This document shows, piece by piece, positions 31,354-64,000 of a stretch of DNA of 64,000 nucleotides. The notes under the pieces are model-generated. The model ran no database searches and was not told where the DNA came from. It was given only the letters and a program-made list of their open reading frames with translations. The stretch is from the NCBI GenBank assembly GCA_030248135.1, contig JASANC010000729.1:1-64000 (forward strand), read 5' to 3'. Every line of letters starts with the position of its first letter. Position 1 is the stretch's first letter. The translations under genes and the position numbers were made by a program. This DNA comes from Theristus sp. LFF4_11. Taxonomy: Eukaryota > Nematoda > Chromadorea > Monhysterida > Xyalidae.

Positions 31354-33903
31354 AGTCTTCTGCCACCAAACCAGTGACTGTTCTCAAAGCGCAAACGAGA
31401 TTTTTTAAGCGACTAGTTGTATTTAAAACAAGTAGGTGTACTGTAGTCCGTTGCAGTTTGTCATGCTGTAAGGTGAACGCTGGCATATAGCAGTTTAGCT
31501 GTATTTAGCTGGTCAAGCGCCCCACGGACCACGAGGTGGTTTGTGCATCTTGCCCGTGTGATTCGTTGTTGTCAGTTTATTGTTCGGCTGGGCTACACCG
31601 GTTTGGTTAATACGTCCATTGAACGTCATTACCGAGCTTCCGTCAAGTATTGAATTTCATTGTTTTGCACAACAGACGAGCATTTTCTATCCATTTCTTC
31701 GGCCAACCCAACTCTGGTAAAACTTCGGCGGTGTGCGGTAGAAGGGCGCTGACATAGTGGATCACCAAAAATGAGGCGACGACCGAACGAACACGCATTC
31801 TTATAACCTCTTTGGTAATCCGATACCATTTTTAAGCGTCGAGGCAGCGCGCAGAGACACAAAGCAACGAATGTGGTTTTAAATCATCGACGCTGAACTT
31901 GGCAGACAGTGGTGTGCGTGTGGCGTGTATGGCCCGGAAACATCCTTTGTATGGAAACCGAAACCAGAGCCGTGGCGCGCAAGTTTTGGCCGCTTTTTCA
32001 GATGCCAGCGGCGCCGTGCACTTCTCGCAAACGTTTTGGTTGTTACCCCAACGGCATTCGCTGGTTCTCCACAGAGTAGCAAGCCAAGACGGCTGTGATC
32101 GCTCATCCGCTGCCTTTTCGCGAGTGACACAACGGAGTGCTGTTTGTTTTCCACCTTTACTATCGGCACAGGCAGTTCTTCATGCTCAGCAAAGCACACA
32201 GTCAATATCCGCTGTGCACCAAACCAACCATCCATTGGGCTGTTGTCAGGCACGTGGAAGCTGATAAATATATATATGGAGCGAGAATTCGTTTATCTCC
32301 GTCTCTCTCCAGCTTTCCATCAAAATGTAATTAATTACCACTACTGCTTCTCTAACGAAGGCGCGCGCTGCACACACCTTTGCATGAGAATGGACAGGCT
32401 TGGTTTCTATTCGCGAAAGCTAGTTACTGAGCCGCCGTAGCGCACAGGTTACAACGAAGCAAGGATGCCTTATGTGTGTCTCTGTTTGTTTGCGTCCAAT
32501 TGTGCTACTGGCGTCCATATTAAAAGAGGTCGCCTTCGTACGTAAATTCAGTGTAGCTCGCTTCGCGTTTGCATGTGCGGCGTTGATTAAGCAGGCATGA
32601 GCGTCTAATTAAATGCCGATACGTTGCTCGTCCAGTTTGTGTGCTTCAAGTATAACCTTGGCAGATAATCCTCATGAGCACGTACAATAGTTGTATGGCA
32701 GCAAGGAGCCAGCGGTGCAGCTGTCTCTGATTTGAGTGGTCTCTGTGGTGCGTGCAGCTCCAACAGGCAACAGGCCAACCATGTATGATCGCATGCTGCA
32801 CTGCAGATACGAAGCGGCAGCGCTTTCGTTTCACGTGCGCACCTCTCTTTTCATTCTGTATCTGTTATGAATAGTTGGTTCTAAGCATAACAACGTCAAG
32901 TCAAATTTGTACGGCGACACAGGGCACACGCGCGTCCAGGTGTTCTTGTGGGCCATTGCATCAAGCAGACAGTGCAGAGAGAGAGAACATGGTGGAGTAG
33001 TCGAGCCGGGGGTTCTCCGGGAGCACCTAAATAGAGAACAAGCTCGCTGCGACTGTCTCGAGACAATATAACAACGCTCCTCTGTGTTACATATTGCTTC
33101 CGCTCGATGCCACCTGTACGGGTGAATGCAATCGGTGAAGCTGTATTAGTTGTGTATGGCCATGGCTACCTGTTTGCCATGCGTGCGGGAAGTGCCAATG
33201 GCGCTTTCTGCATCTTTTGTCGGTTACTGTGTGTGGGGTGCGCACACAATACGCGCACAGGCGCACACTGCCCGGTATTATTCGTCGTGTGTATGTGTAC
33301 ATACATTGTAGGCGCACCTCTTTATTAAATGAACGTCAAATATAATTACGGCTGGACTTTCTCGAGCGCTGTAGCCGCCACCAAGCTGTCGGTTGATTCA
33401 TTCGGTTGGTCGCTCGTTTCTACGTGTATATGGCTGCTTGCTGTTGTTGGTTATTGCGTATTAGTTATGGGAGGTGTGATTGGCTTGCTGGTTGATCATG
33501 CTGATCATATGGTAGAACAGTTTTGGTCGCCAGCGTATGCTGAACTTGTAACGGAATTCATGTTTTGCCAGTTGAAGTCTAGTAATGTGACGCTTCACGT
33601 CTGAAAACAGCAAAAGTCCGGAAAAAACATTTGTTTGGAATTTTGTTTGAATGCAACAGCTTTTCTTATCATTTATTTTGTGGTGTTTTGTTTTCGCTTT
33701 CGCTTTTCATTTGCGGACATTTTCTGGCTTTGCTGCGTTTGCTTCACTTGTCTTTGTTAATACTGTTGGTTGTTGGTTTGCGGCTGGCTCGATTTTCAAA
33801 CAATTGCTATTGCAGGTGATATTCATTTTGAGAATTAACTGACCTAAAATTGGAAAAAACTTAACAAAAACATCAGAGCAAAGAAAATACGGTAGACAGA
33901 AAG

Positions 33904-49377
<15,474 letters not shown>

Positions 49378-49591
49378 TCGTGCTTTTTTCCGCTTCATTT
49401 GTCGAATTTCCAGAATCTTATGCGTTTTGTGATTTTTTGGTTTGTATTTGGTGCGTCTCTCTCGCTCTCGATGGTTTTCAATGATTTCTCAAATAGATTT
49501 TCGCAGACATTCAAAATGTGTCCGTGTTTCATGTGATTTTTTGTCTCCCGATCAGTATTTTTTGTCATGAAACGATTAGCACGAGTCGCAC

Positions 49592-49597
49592 AATAAA
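49592..49597 (+). terminator. Polyadenylation signal, ctbp-1 (proximal)
   Basis: AATAAA 215 bp after the TGA. A second AATAAA is at 49737-49742. Confidence 0.55.
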
Positions 49598-49736
49598 TAT
49601 TTTTTTTGACAAGAGAATGTGAAATGTTTTAGGAAACTGCTGAATTGTGAATGCTGATTTCTGTCGTGATCTTGTTTTCATCCGGAGAAATAAGTTTAGG
49701 AATTACTGTTTTTTAATAATGAGTATTTGAGTCGAG

Positions 49737-49742
49737 AATAAA
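49737..49742 (+). terminator. Polyadenylation signal, ctbp-1 (distal)
   Basis: AATAAA 360 bp after the stop. It could be an alternative 3' end. Confidence 0.4.
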
Positions 49743-51204
49743 TCAAGAGCAATTCAGTTTGTTTTGGTGTTTCGTATTTTTTCATGTGTTTTCTCTGGAT
49801 GTTTTCACCAAATAAGCAAAACATGTGTGTACACCACAGCTATACTGGTTGTTTGTTGTTCGGTCTCTCGTGTTTGTTCCCTGTGTTCCTTTGCATTGAT
49901 TTTGTCAATGTGAATGCGCTTTGTACATTGCACACCATCATGATTCTTCGGTTTGCTTTCCCCGCACACGGATTTTGCCAATAATAACGATAACGAAATT
50001 TTGATGTGCTTTTCGTGAGTGTTGATAGACGCACACTGCTGTGTGCACGTTCAGTATACTCGGTTTTCAATTGGGATGCATGTTCAATTCAAGCTTCGTT
50101 GAGAATATGAGTGCTGATGAGCAATGATAAACTGGAAGAAGTTATGTGTTGAGTTTTGCAACTGAGCATCACATTTTCTTGACTTTGTTTGAATAATCTC
50201 AGTAGTCCTTGTCCTTACATGTCACGGTTCAAGTGTTTTGATGATTTGTTTTTGGATCCACAAAAATCGTTTTCTTGTCATATTATGTTTGCCGGTTTCA
50301 TTTTTAATGTTTACTGTATCGTTTTTTCCATCAGCCGTCAACAATTTCATTGCAAAAAACAACAATTGCTGTAATGTATTATACAATACATTTTGACCAT
50401 TTTACCAATTGCGGAGTTTCGTAGCTGAGAATTTTAGTGAAGTTCACTCTTTAGAATTTTGGTAGATTGTCGGTGACGCCACACAGGCTGCTGCTTTGCT
50501 TGTCGTTGATGTCGTCACCATGGTCTGCCACGTTCTAAGGAACAGACTGTACTCATTCTTACTAGCGGTTTATTAGCATATCACTAAAGGAGCCATGTCC
50601 GTCTAAAGTCTATCGAGTGTTTGGCATCTTTGACGTCTCGTAGGTCTGATTTATTAAGCAAAATATGTCACACGCACACACATACATACACACGAGTCTA
50701 AAACGCCCGAATCTTACGTCAGTTCGCACATTTTGCACAAATTGTTCAGCAAAATCTCTGTAGATGTTTGTTTGACTGTGGTTGTTTTTTTTGATTGTCC
50801 GAAAGTGTTTGTTTGTGTGTTCAGTTCATTCGATTTCCGTTTTACGGTCGCAAAGTCCAATTGCCCGTACTTGCTACACAGTATTGTTTTGTTTTTTTCG
50901 TTGTGGTGGTAATCCGTTTTTTTCATATTTTGTTGTGTTAGAAGTTTTTGTTTGTTTTCAACCATTCAATAAATTGAATAATTTTTGAGAAGCAAAAAAA
51001 GTTCGTTCTCGTTTGTGGTGAACGCGAATAAAACAATATGACAAAACGGAAGGTGGTCGATCTTTTTTTGGAACTTTCAAAAACGCCATACGGTTGAAGA
51101 ATCCCAAGTGTTACTTGGTTATGGTGTCCTGCACAACCTCTTATGACAATCGATCACATTGACTATTCCACCACGGTGTCTCGATGCAACCATTTACTCT
51201 CACA
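49743..51204. other. Gene-free spacer between ctbp-1 and the cupin gene
   Basis: T-rich, with short frames only. No exon or RNA gene was recognised. Confidence 0.55.
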
Positions 51205-51306
51205 TGGCGACGGCACTGGTTCCACGGGATGGTCAGCCGTCTGTTCCCCGAAACCCACCAGAGCTTGGTACCTTCCGGTTTCCTAAATCGGTGTGGTTTG
51301 GGCGGG
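51205..51306. repeat. Repeat family F fragment, ending in a G run
   Basis: CACCAGAGCTTGGTACCTTCC and GGTTTCCTAAATCGGTG resemble CACCGGAGTTTGGTGCCTTA and GATTTCCGGAACCGGTG at 55725-55770. Confidence 0.6.
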
Positions 51307-51392
51307 GGGGGGGCGTTTCAAATAAAATTTAAAAAGAATAATCTTAGCACTCCGTGTTGTTCATCCGCGAAATCGTATCAACCGTAAAAACA

Positions 51393-52022
51393 ATGTTGAT
51401 CACGATCGAACACTGGGACAGCAACGAGATGGGCCCGTTGACAGCGGCCAACATGGCGCGTCTGCTGGAGGCGCGTGGCTACACGGCCACGGCGTACACG
51501 TACGCGCCCGGCTGTGTGTTTGGCGAGCACACGCATGCGCGCGACAAAATCGACGGCATTGTCAGTGGACAGTTCGAGATTGCAATGCACGGCGAAACTG
51601 TGATCATGCAGGTACAGCAACAGATGCACGCTGTTTGGCAGAAGCTGATTGGCTGCGCCACTAGTGATGTGTTCACTAGTGATTGGTGCAGTGTGTAATT
51701 TCCCAAGTAACAATTGTTTCATAGTCTAAAAGGAGAGATATTATAAAAAAACCTATTATAACAGTGAAGATTTTCGTCTTCCTTGGGTCGCCGCTCCCAT
51801 CTTTTAGTCGACCTTCAATTGATTTCAAAATTTCAACATGCATGGAAGTCTTTGTTGATGGACTGAGTTATGAAATTGTTGACTTTGAGTCTGAATAAAA
51901 ACGACACATGAACGATTCATGAGCAGCCTGGCGACATGGTACATGTGCCACGCGGCGCTGTGCACAGCGCTAAGGTGATTGGGAACGTCGCCGTTGAAAG
52001 TGTGGACGCGACGAAACGATAA
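51393..52022 (+). CDS. Small cupin-domain protein
   Basis: The exons 51393-51611 and 51927-52022 join in phase 0, giving 104 residues with TAA at 52020-52022. I chose the ATG at 51393 (AAAACAATG context); an in-frame ATG at 51354 would add 13 residues. The fold is a single conserved beta-barrel of the cupin_2 type. Motif 1 is GCVFGEHTHARDKIDGIVSG, with the HxH metal pair but Asp where Glu is usual. Motif 2 is GDMVHVPRGAVH, with the PxG turn and the third His. The substrate cannot be inferred; relatives include small metal-binding enzymes and sugar-nucleotide modifiers. The gene converges with the thioredoxin gene, and the stop codons are 240 bp apart. Confidence 0.85.
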
Positions 52023-52179
52023 CTTTTATAGTGCAGTTTCGTAGCGTGATCGTGCTGTGGTTGTTGAGGTTGTGATGATCGATTTGAAACGAAGCAAAAC
52101 GTGATACTTCATGAAACGTTCAAACACTAAGTCACTTTAGAAATTGCGTTGTTAAAACACTTCAGAAGGTACTATCACA

Positions 52180-52185
52180 AATAAA
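52180..52185 (+). terminator. Polyadenylation signal, cupin gene
   Basis: AATAAA 158 bp after the stop, before the convergent thioredoxin gene ends. Confidence 0.55.
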
Positions 52186-52260
52186 CGTCGCTATTGTTCG
52201 GTTGAAATAATATTGTGTGCGCGGTAAACAAAGTTTCTGCTGCCACAAAACAAACTCCGT

Positions 52261-53418
52261 TCATTGGCCACAAACTTCATTCAAGAACGTGTTTATTTCG
52301 TCATCCGATTTCATGCCCGTGAATTTCGCGACCGGCTCACCGTCGGAAAAGCCGATCACCGTCGGAACTGCGGCAACCTGGAGACGTTTGGTTTGTTTGG
52401 AATCCACGAAAGAATGCGTAGCCGGAAAAGATGATAATAGAGGCTACGCTCTCATGGCAAGAGAGATGGGTTCACGGTACGCCTCGTGAAAAATACACTC
52501 GCACCAACCACCAGAGTTCGGTACAGTTGATGATGGGCGATTATTGTAAATATTTAGCTGTACTTATCCAGTGATACCTATGTATATAATGTGATACTTT
52601 CCTGTAATCTCGGTTGGTTTTCCCCAGTTCAATGAATCGCCACTCTCTCACTGCTTCTGAAGTGGTGTGTACGTTCGGATTGCTGTTTCCGGTGGGAGGA
52701 GGAGATATCTTGTGCACATCGGATAATGTGCAAAATAATTAAACCGGTCAAAATAATGAAAACGGTGTTATCGAAAACTGAGAATGTTGCGTTCGTTCAC
52801 CCCGTAGTCGAGCGCGAAATCGCACTCATCGACGTCAGCCTTCGCCAGCAACACGTCACCACGGCGGCTGTGTACGATCGACTCGAGACGAGGCGCCAGC
52901 ATTTTGCACGGCGCACACCAGCTGCAACACAGACAACGCTACAACGTCACAGCTGCAAACAAGATCGCAATTGCAAGCGACGTTCGTTTTACTGTTGTAC
53001 GAAATTCAGTATTATTGCAATGTAAAGGCGAAAACACCATTTAGTTTTTCGTCCGTACGCACAAACGTCGTTCTAAATCCCGTGCGCAAACCAATTGTGT
53101 CCGTAATGCATTAAGATAGCACACACGACACGATTTCTAAATCGCGTGACCATTTTTAAGTGTCGTGTCCGTGCGTACGCACAAAAAAACGAATTGCTAA
53201 ACTGCTAATCCCCCTTAAGGCCGCCTGACGTCGCATGGAACTGCACGACGACCGGGCGATCGGCCTCCAAGACGCGTTGCTGGAAGTCGTCGTAGTCCTG
53301 CACGTGGAAGCTGGTCGCGTCGTCGGTGCACTGCGAGCTGCACGCGCGCACTACGGACGCACGACGCAACGCCGCACGCCAAGCCGCTGCTGCCAACGAC
53401 AGTCGGCTGCCCCGTGCG
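52261..53418 (-). CDS. trx-2: Mitochondrial-type thioredoxin, first exon not found
   Basis: Disulfide reductase of the thioredoxin fold. The reverse-strand exons are 53418-53230, 52921-52801 and 52377-52261. Phases agree and TGA is at 52263-52261, giving 141 visible residues. The N-terminal stretch is Arg/Ala/Ser-rich without acidic residues (SARGSRLSLAAAAWRAALRRASVV), like a mitochondrial presequence. The core reads VVVQFHATWCAPC, VLLAKADVDE, DYGVAAVPTV (cis-Pro) and KFTGM. The active site is CAPC rather than the usual CGPC. There is no ATG in frame before the upstream stop. The site TCGTTTCAG at 53419 is a splice acceptor, so a short 5' exon with the start codon must lie further upstream. 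A 170-bp repeat sits in the first visible intron, 18 bases from the donor. Confidence 0.92.
53028..53212. repeat. Repeat family G, copy 1, in a thioredoxin intron
   Basis: AGGCGAAAACACCATTTAGT, then GTAATGCATT, AAATCGCGTG and GTGTCGTGTCCGTGCGTACG recur in the same order at 58258-58420. Confidence 0.88.
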
Positions 53419-53459
53419 CTGAAACGATTCGTTGCCTGCTGTGGTGCTGTTGAACACTG

Positions 53460-55202
53460 ATGACCAATGAGACGTCTTGTTTAGCTAAAAGCAGTCCTTA
53501 TGGACGGTTTAGTATCCACCGAGCCAGTGCCTTTTTACCATGCCACGATAGTAAAAAAGGGGCGCCTCTAAGCCTAAGTATGTTTGTGCCCCAACTCCAG
53601 TTTCAGTGGCTACAGGTCGGTTTTCTCTGTGACGCATCGGGTCTGACTTTTCAATCGGCAAACGCAACTATAGTTCACAACAAGCTCTCCTCGGATTGGT
53701 TTAGCATGATTTAGCCAATAAGCGAGTTCATTGGTTACGAATCACAATTTGTGACAAGTCCATTCCATCCATTCATTCAATGTCGCGAACCGCAGCAACT
53801 CGGATAAAATTGTTAGAACAGCGTATGCATGATCCGGTGTGCAGCTTTCGGACGTCCTTAACCAACTACACCAACCGCAGTGCAAGCGGTGCGACGTGCA
53901 GTTTCGCTGTCGCTATTGGAAGGCGCCCGGTCAGCCTCAGCGGTGCGCAGCACGGCCGAACACACGAGAACAGTCGTTGCGAAAGCATCTGTCAAATTGC
54001 ATTTGCCCATCTTCGAAGTCCCTCAATTGCAAACACACCCATCACTGTTTTCAACTGATACGGTCGTCTCGGTGTGGATAAACCTTTTGACGCATTTAGC
54101 AACTGCTCCAATAAGTAGATCATTTTTTATTCCATCTAAGTTGCCGGACAAAATGTGTGAATAATTGAACCAATATGTTCGAATAACGTGTGCTTCACAA
54201 AAACGTAGAGATGGAAAAAACGGAAAAATATAATTTCGTAGGAAATTTCGTGTTTTTTTCGGAAGAAACAAAATCGAGGAACAAAAAAATTCAATTGCAT
54301 GGTACAGGTAATGCTGAATTTTGCAACAATTTATACCAAAAATGAATGTGTTTCTTTTTATGGTTTCATAAATCCACGCGTAAAAGAATGCTGATAACTG
54401 ACCGACTATGGTCATGGATTCTTAGTTTAATAAAACCGATTTTTTGGAATTTTTTTCCGAAAATCGGTTTTATTTTCGGAAAAAATTGAAATTTTAAAAA
54501 AATTCCATCTCTAACAACGGGCACGCTACTGATAGTCTCCGTCACGATTATTTCACGCCATTGAAAAAATGAACAATTTGGATACAATTGCAGATGACCA
54601 ATAATCAATCAGAAATGAACTTTTAGCAACTCCATTTTCATTTGCAAAGTTTCACAAAACTCAACGAATAACACACCGACCAGCAGCTGACGAACTGAAC
54701 CACTCACAAAAAATCTGTTTTGTTTTGATTTCACAAGACGAATAAACTGATTTCAAAAGGATAACTTGATTTTCAATATCCAAATAAATAGTGAGGCACA
54801 GCGGGATTATAATAAACAAAAGGAATCGAAGGAAGCAATAACAACTGTGATCAGTCATGAAAAACTGGATGATTGACTAGAAAAAGTAAGATGTTGGACT
54901 ATTTTTCCTCATAACAGTTTCCATGCACAAAAAGATGTCAAAAATAACAAGCTAAGGCGCGGCCGAAAAAAAGATATATTATAAATGAACAGCACAGCAC
55001 CCCAAATCCGATAACAAACTTGTGAAACACTTCAATCACTAAACATCCTGAAAAACACGTCACGGAATGGCATAAGAGGGTCTACAAACAAAAAAAAATC
55101 TCAGTGAAATCAAGCGGCACACAGTGAAACATGGTGACCATTGAAGGTTTTTTCAAATTCCACTCGAGACCAACTGAACACAGATCAGTGAAACAGCCAA
55201 AA
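53460..55202. other. Gene-free spacer between thioredoxin and PCYT2
   Basis: Likely contains the missing 5' exon of the thioredoxin gene, but I could not place it. It includes an AT-rich stretch with inverted AAAATCGGTTTTATT-like segments at 54432-54475. No other gene was recognised. Confidence 0.5.
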
Positions 55203-59239
<4,037 letters not shown>

Positions 59240-59839
59240 GGTCGCCGCTGAAAATGTGAACACTGCAGCGAACAATGCTGATGTCTAACAACAAACAAAC
59301 GAATTGGCAGTAGAACTGGTGAGCCAGTCACGCATGAATACTGAACAAAACATCAGCAAAAATATCCACACTTATTCACGATGTTTTTATCGGTTTCAAT
59401 TCAACATAAAGCAGGCAGCTCGAAATATACCCGTTTTTTCGAACAAGTAATGCACAAAGCACAACAAAACCATTTGAACTGCGCTCAGTTTTGAAAGCAC
59501 CAGTCAAAACTGGCTCAGTGGCAACCGCCACAACAAATTAGCGAGTGTCCAAATACAAAACGTGTTTTTGACAATTGACAATCGATTTCAGTTCAGATGT
59601 TGGGTTGCAATTGGCACACTCATTATTCATGAGAGTTCACTCGAGTGCTTTTATGTTCTATTCAGTCGTCTTCAGCGTTGTGCGTGCGTGCACGTTTGAC
59701 AGCCAATTCTCTTGCCTGCAAAGAAGAAAAACCAATTGTTCGCTCATTCTGACAAAAAGAATGAATTTCTAAAAAAACAAACAAATCGCTCTGAAGAAAC
59801 AGTCCAATTTAAAAAATCTCTCGTTGGGCGCAAGCACAT
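59240..59839. other. Spacer between DHX35 and PCYT2
   Basis: About 600 bp with TTTTCAG at 59248-59254 on the reverse strand, the possible trans-splice acceptor of PCYT2. No other gene. Confidence 0.55.

Positions 59840-64000
<4,161 letters not shown>

Larger units (their letters stand above)
25393..33903. other. 8.5 kb without a supportable gene, upstream of ctbp-1
   Basis: Mixed-composition DNA with many short TG/CA runs (for example 28153-28172, 29871-29892) and a GCGCGCGCGC run near 29960. Short frames are present on both strands, but none has splice sites, conserved motifs or consistent codon choice. It may hold the ctbp-1 promoter, distal 5' exons or enhancers. I cannot show any of these. 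Confidence 0.5.

Noticed and set aside
53205..53396. Thioredoxin start at 53396
   Set aside because: The codon there is TTG, not ATG. The frame is open further upstream to a splice acceptor at 53419, so the true start is in an undetected 5' exon.

Overview
The window is nuclear DNA from a nematode. The main evidence is a CtBP co-repressor gene whose first two exons encode a THAP zinc finger, an architecture known from nematode ctbp-1. Supporting evidence is many short exons with TTTTCAG-type acceptors, acceptor-like sites 2-8 nt before start codons (possible SL trans-splicing) and degenerate TTAGGC-like blocks. I could not determine the species. All exon joins were read by hand, and the six-base donor and phase of each junction were checked except where an entry says otherwise.

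Layout. 1-2352 (-) is an unbroken 784-codon frame of unknown function that runs off the left edge. 4136-6169 (+) holds six exons for the C-terminal two thirds of succinyl-CoA ligase alpha (SUCLG1). 8009-8713 (-) is a three-exon gene for an unrecognised 161-residue protein, and 9160-9749 (-) carries exons of a Gly/Tyr/His-rich protein. From about 10 to 25 kb is a repeat hub: a 1,037-bp TIR element with TA target duplications, a 149-bp satellite, two TA-flanked MITE families, nested hAT-like insertions with 8-bp target duplications, long G/C homopolymers and telomere-like blocks. 25-33.9 kb has no gene I can support.

33904-49377 (+) is ctbp-1: 13 exons, a 9.5-kb first intron, a THAP domain, a complete dehydrogenase-fold core and a long Ser/Thr/Gln-rich tail. 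After it come a two-exon small cupin protein (51393-52022, +), mitochondrial-type thioredoxin (52261-53418, -), ethanolamine-phosphate cytidylyltransferase PCYT2 (55203-59239, -, ten exons) and the C-terminal half of the DEAH-box helicase DHX35 (59840-64000, -, running off the right edge).

The recognised genes are unrelated housekeeping or regulatory functions: TCA cycle, transcriptional repression, mitochondrial redox, phosphatidylethanolamine synthesis and RNA helicase/splicing. Only PCYT2 and DHX35 lie close together on one strand (about 600 bp apart). The unusual parts are the nested, datable transposon insertions, SINE copies that abut splice sites, relaxed 5' splice sites, the loss of the catalytic arginine in CtBP, and two hidden genes.
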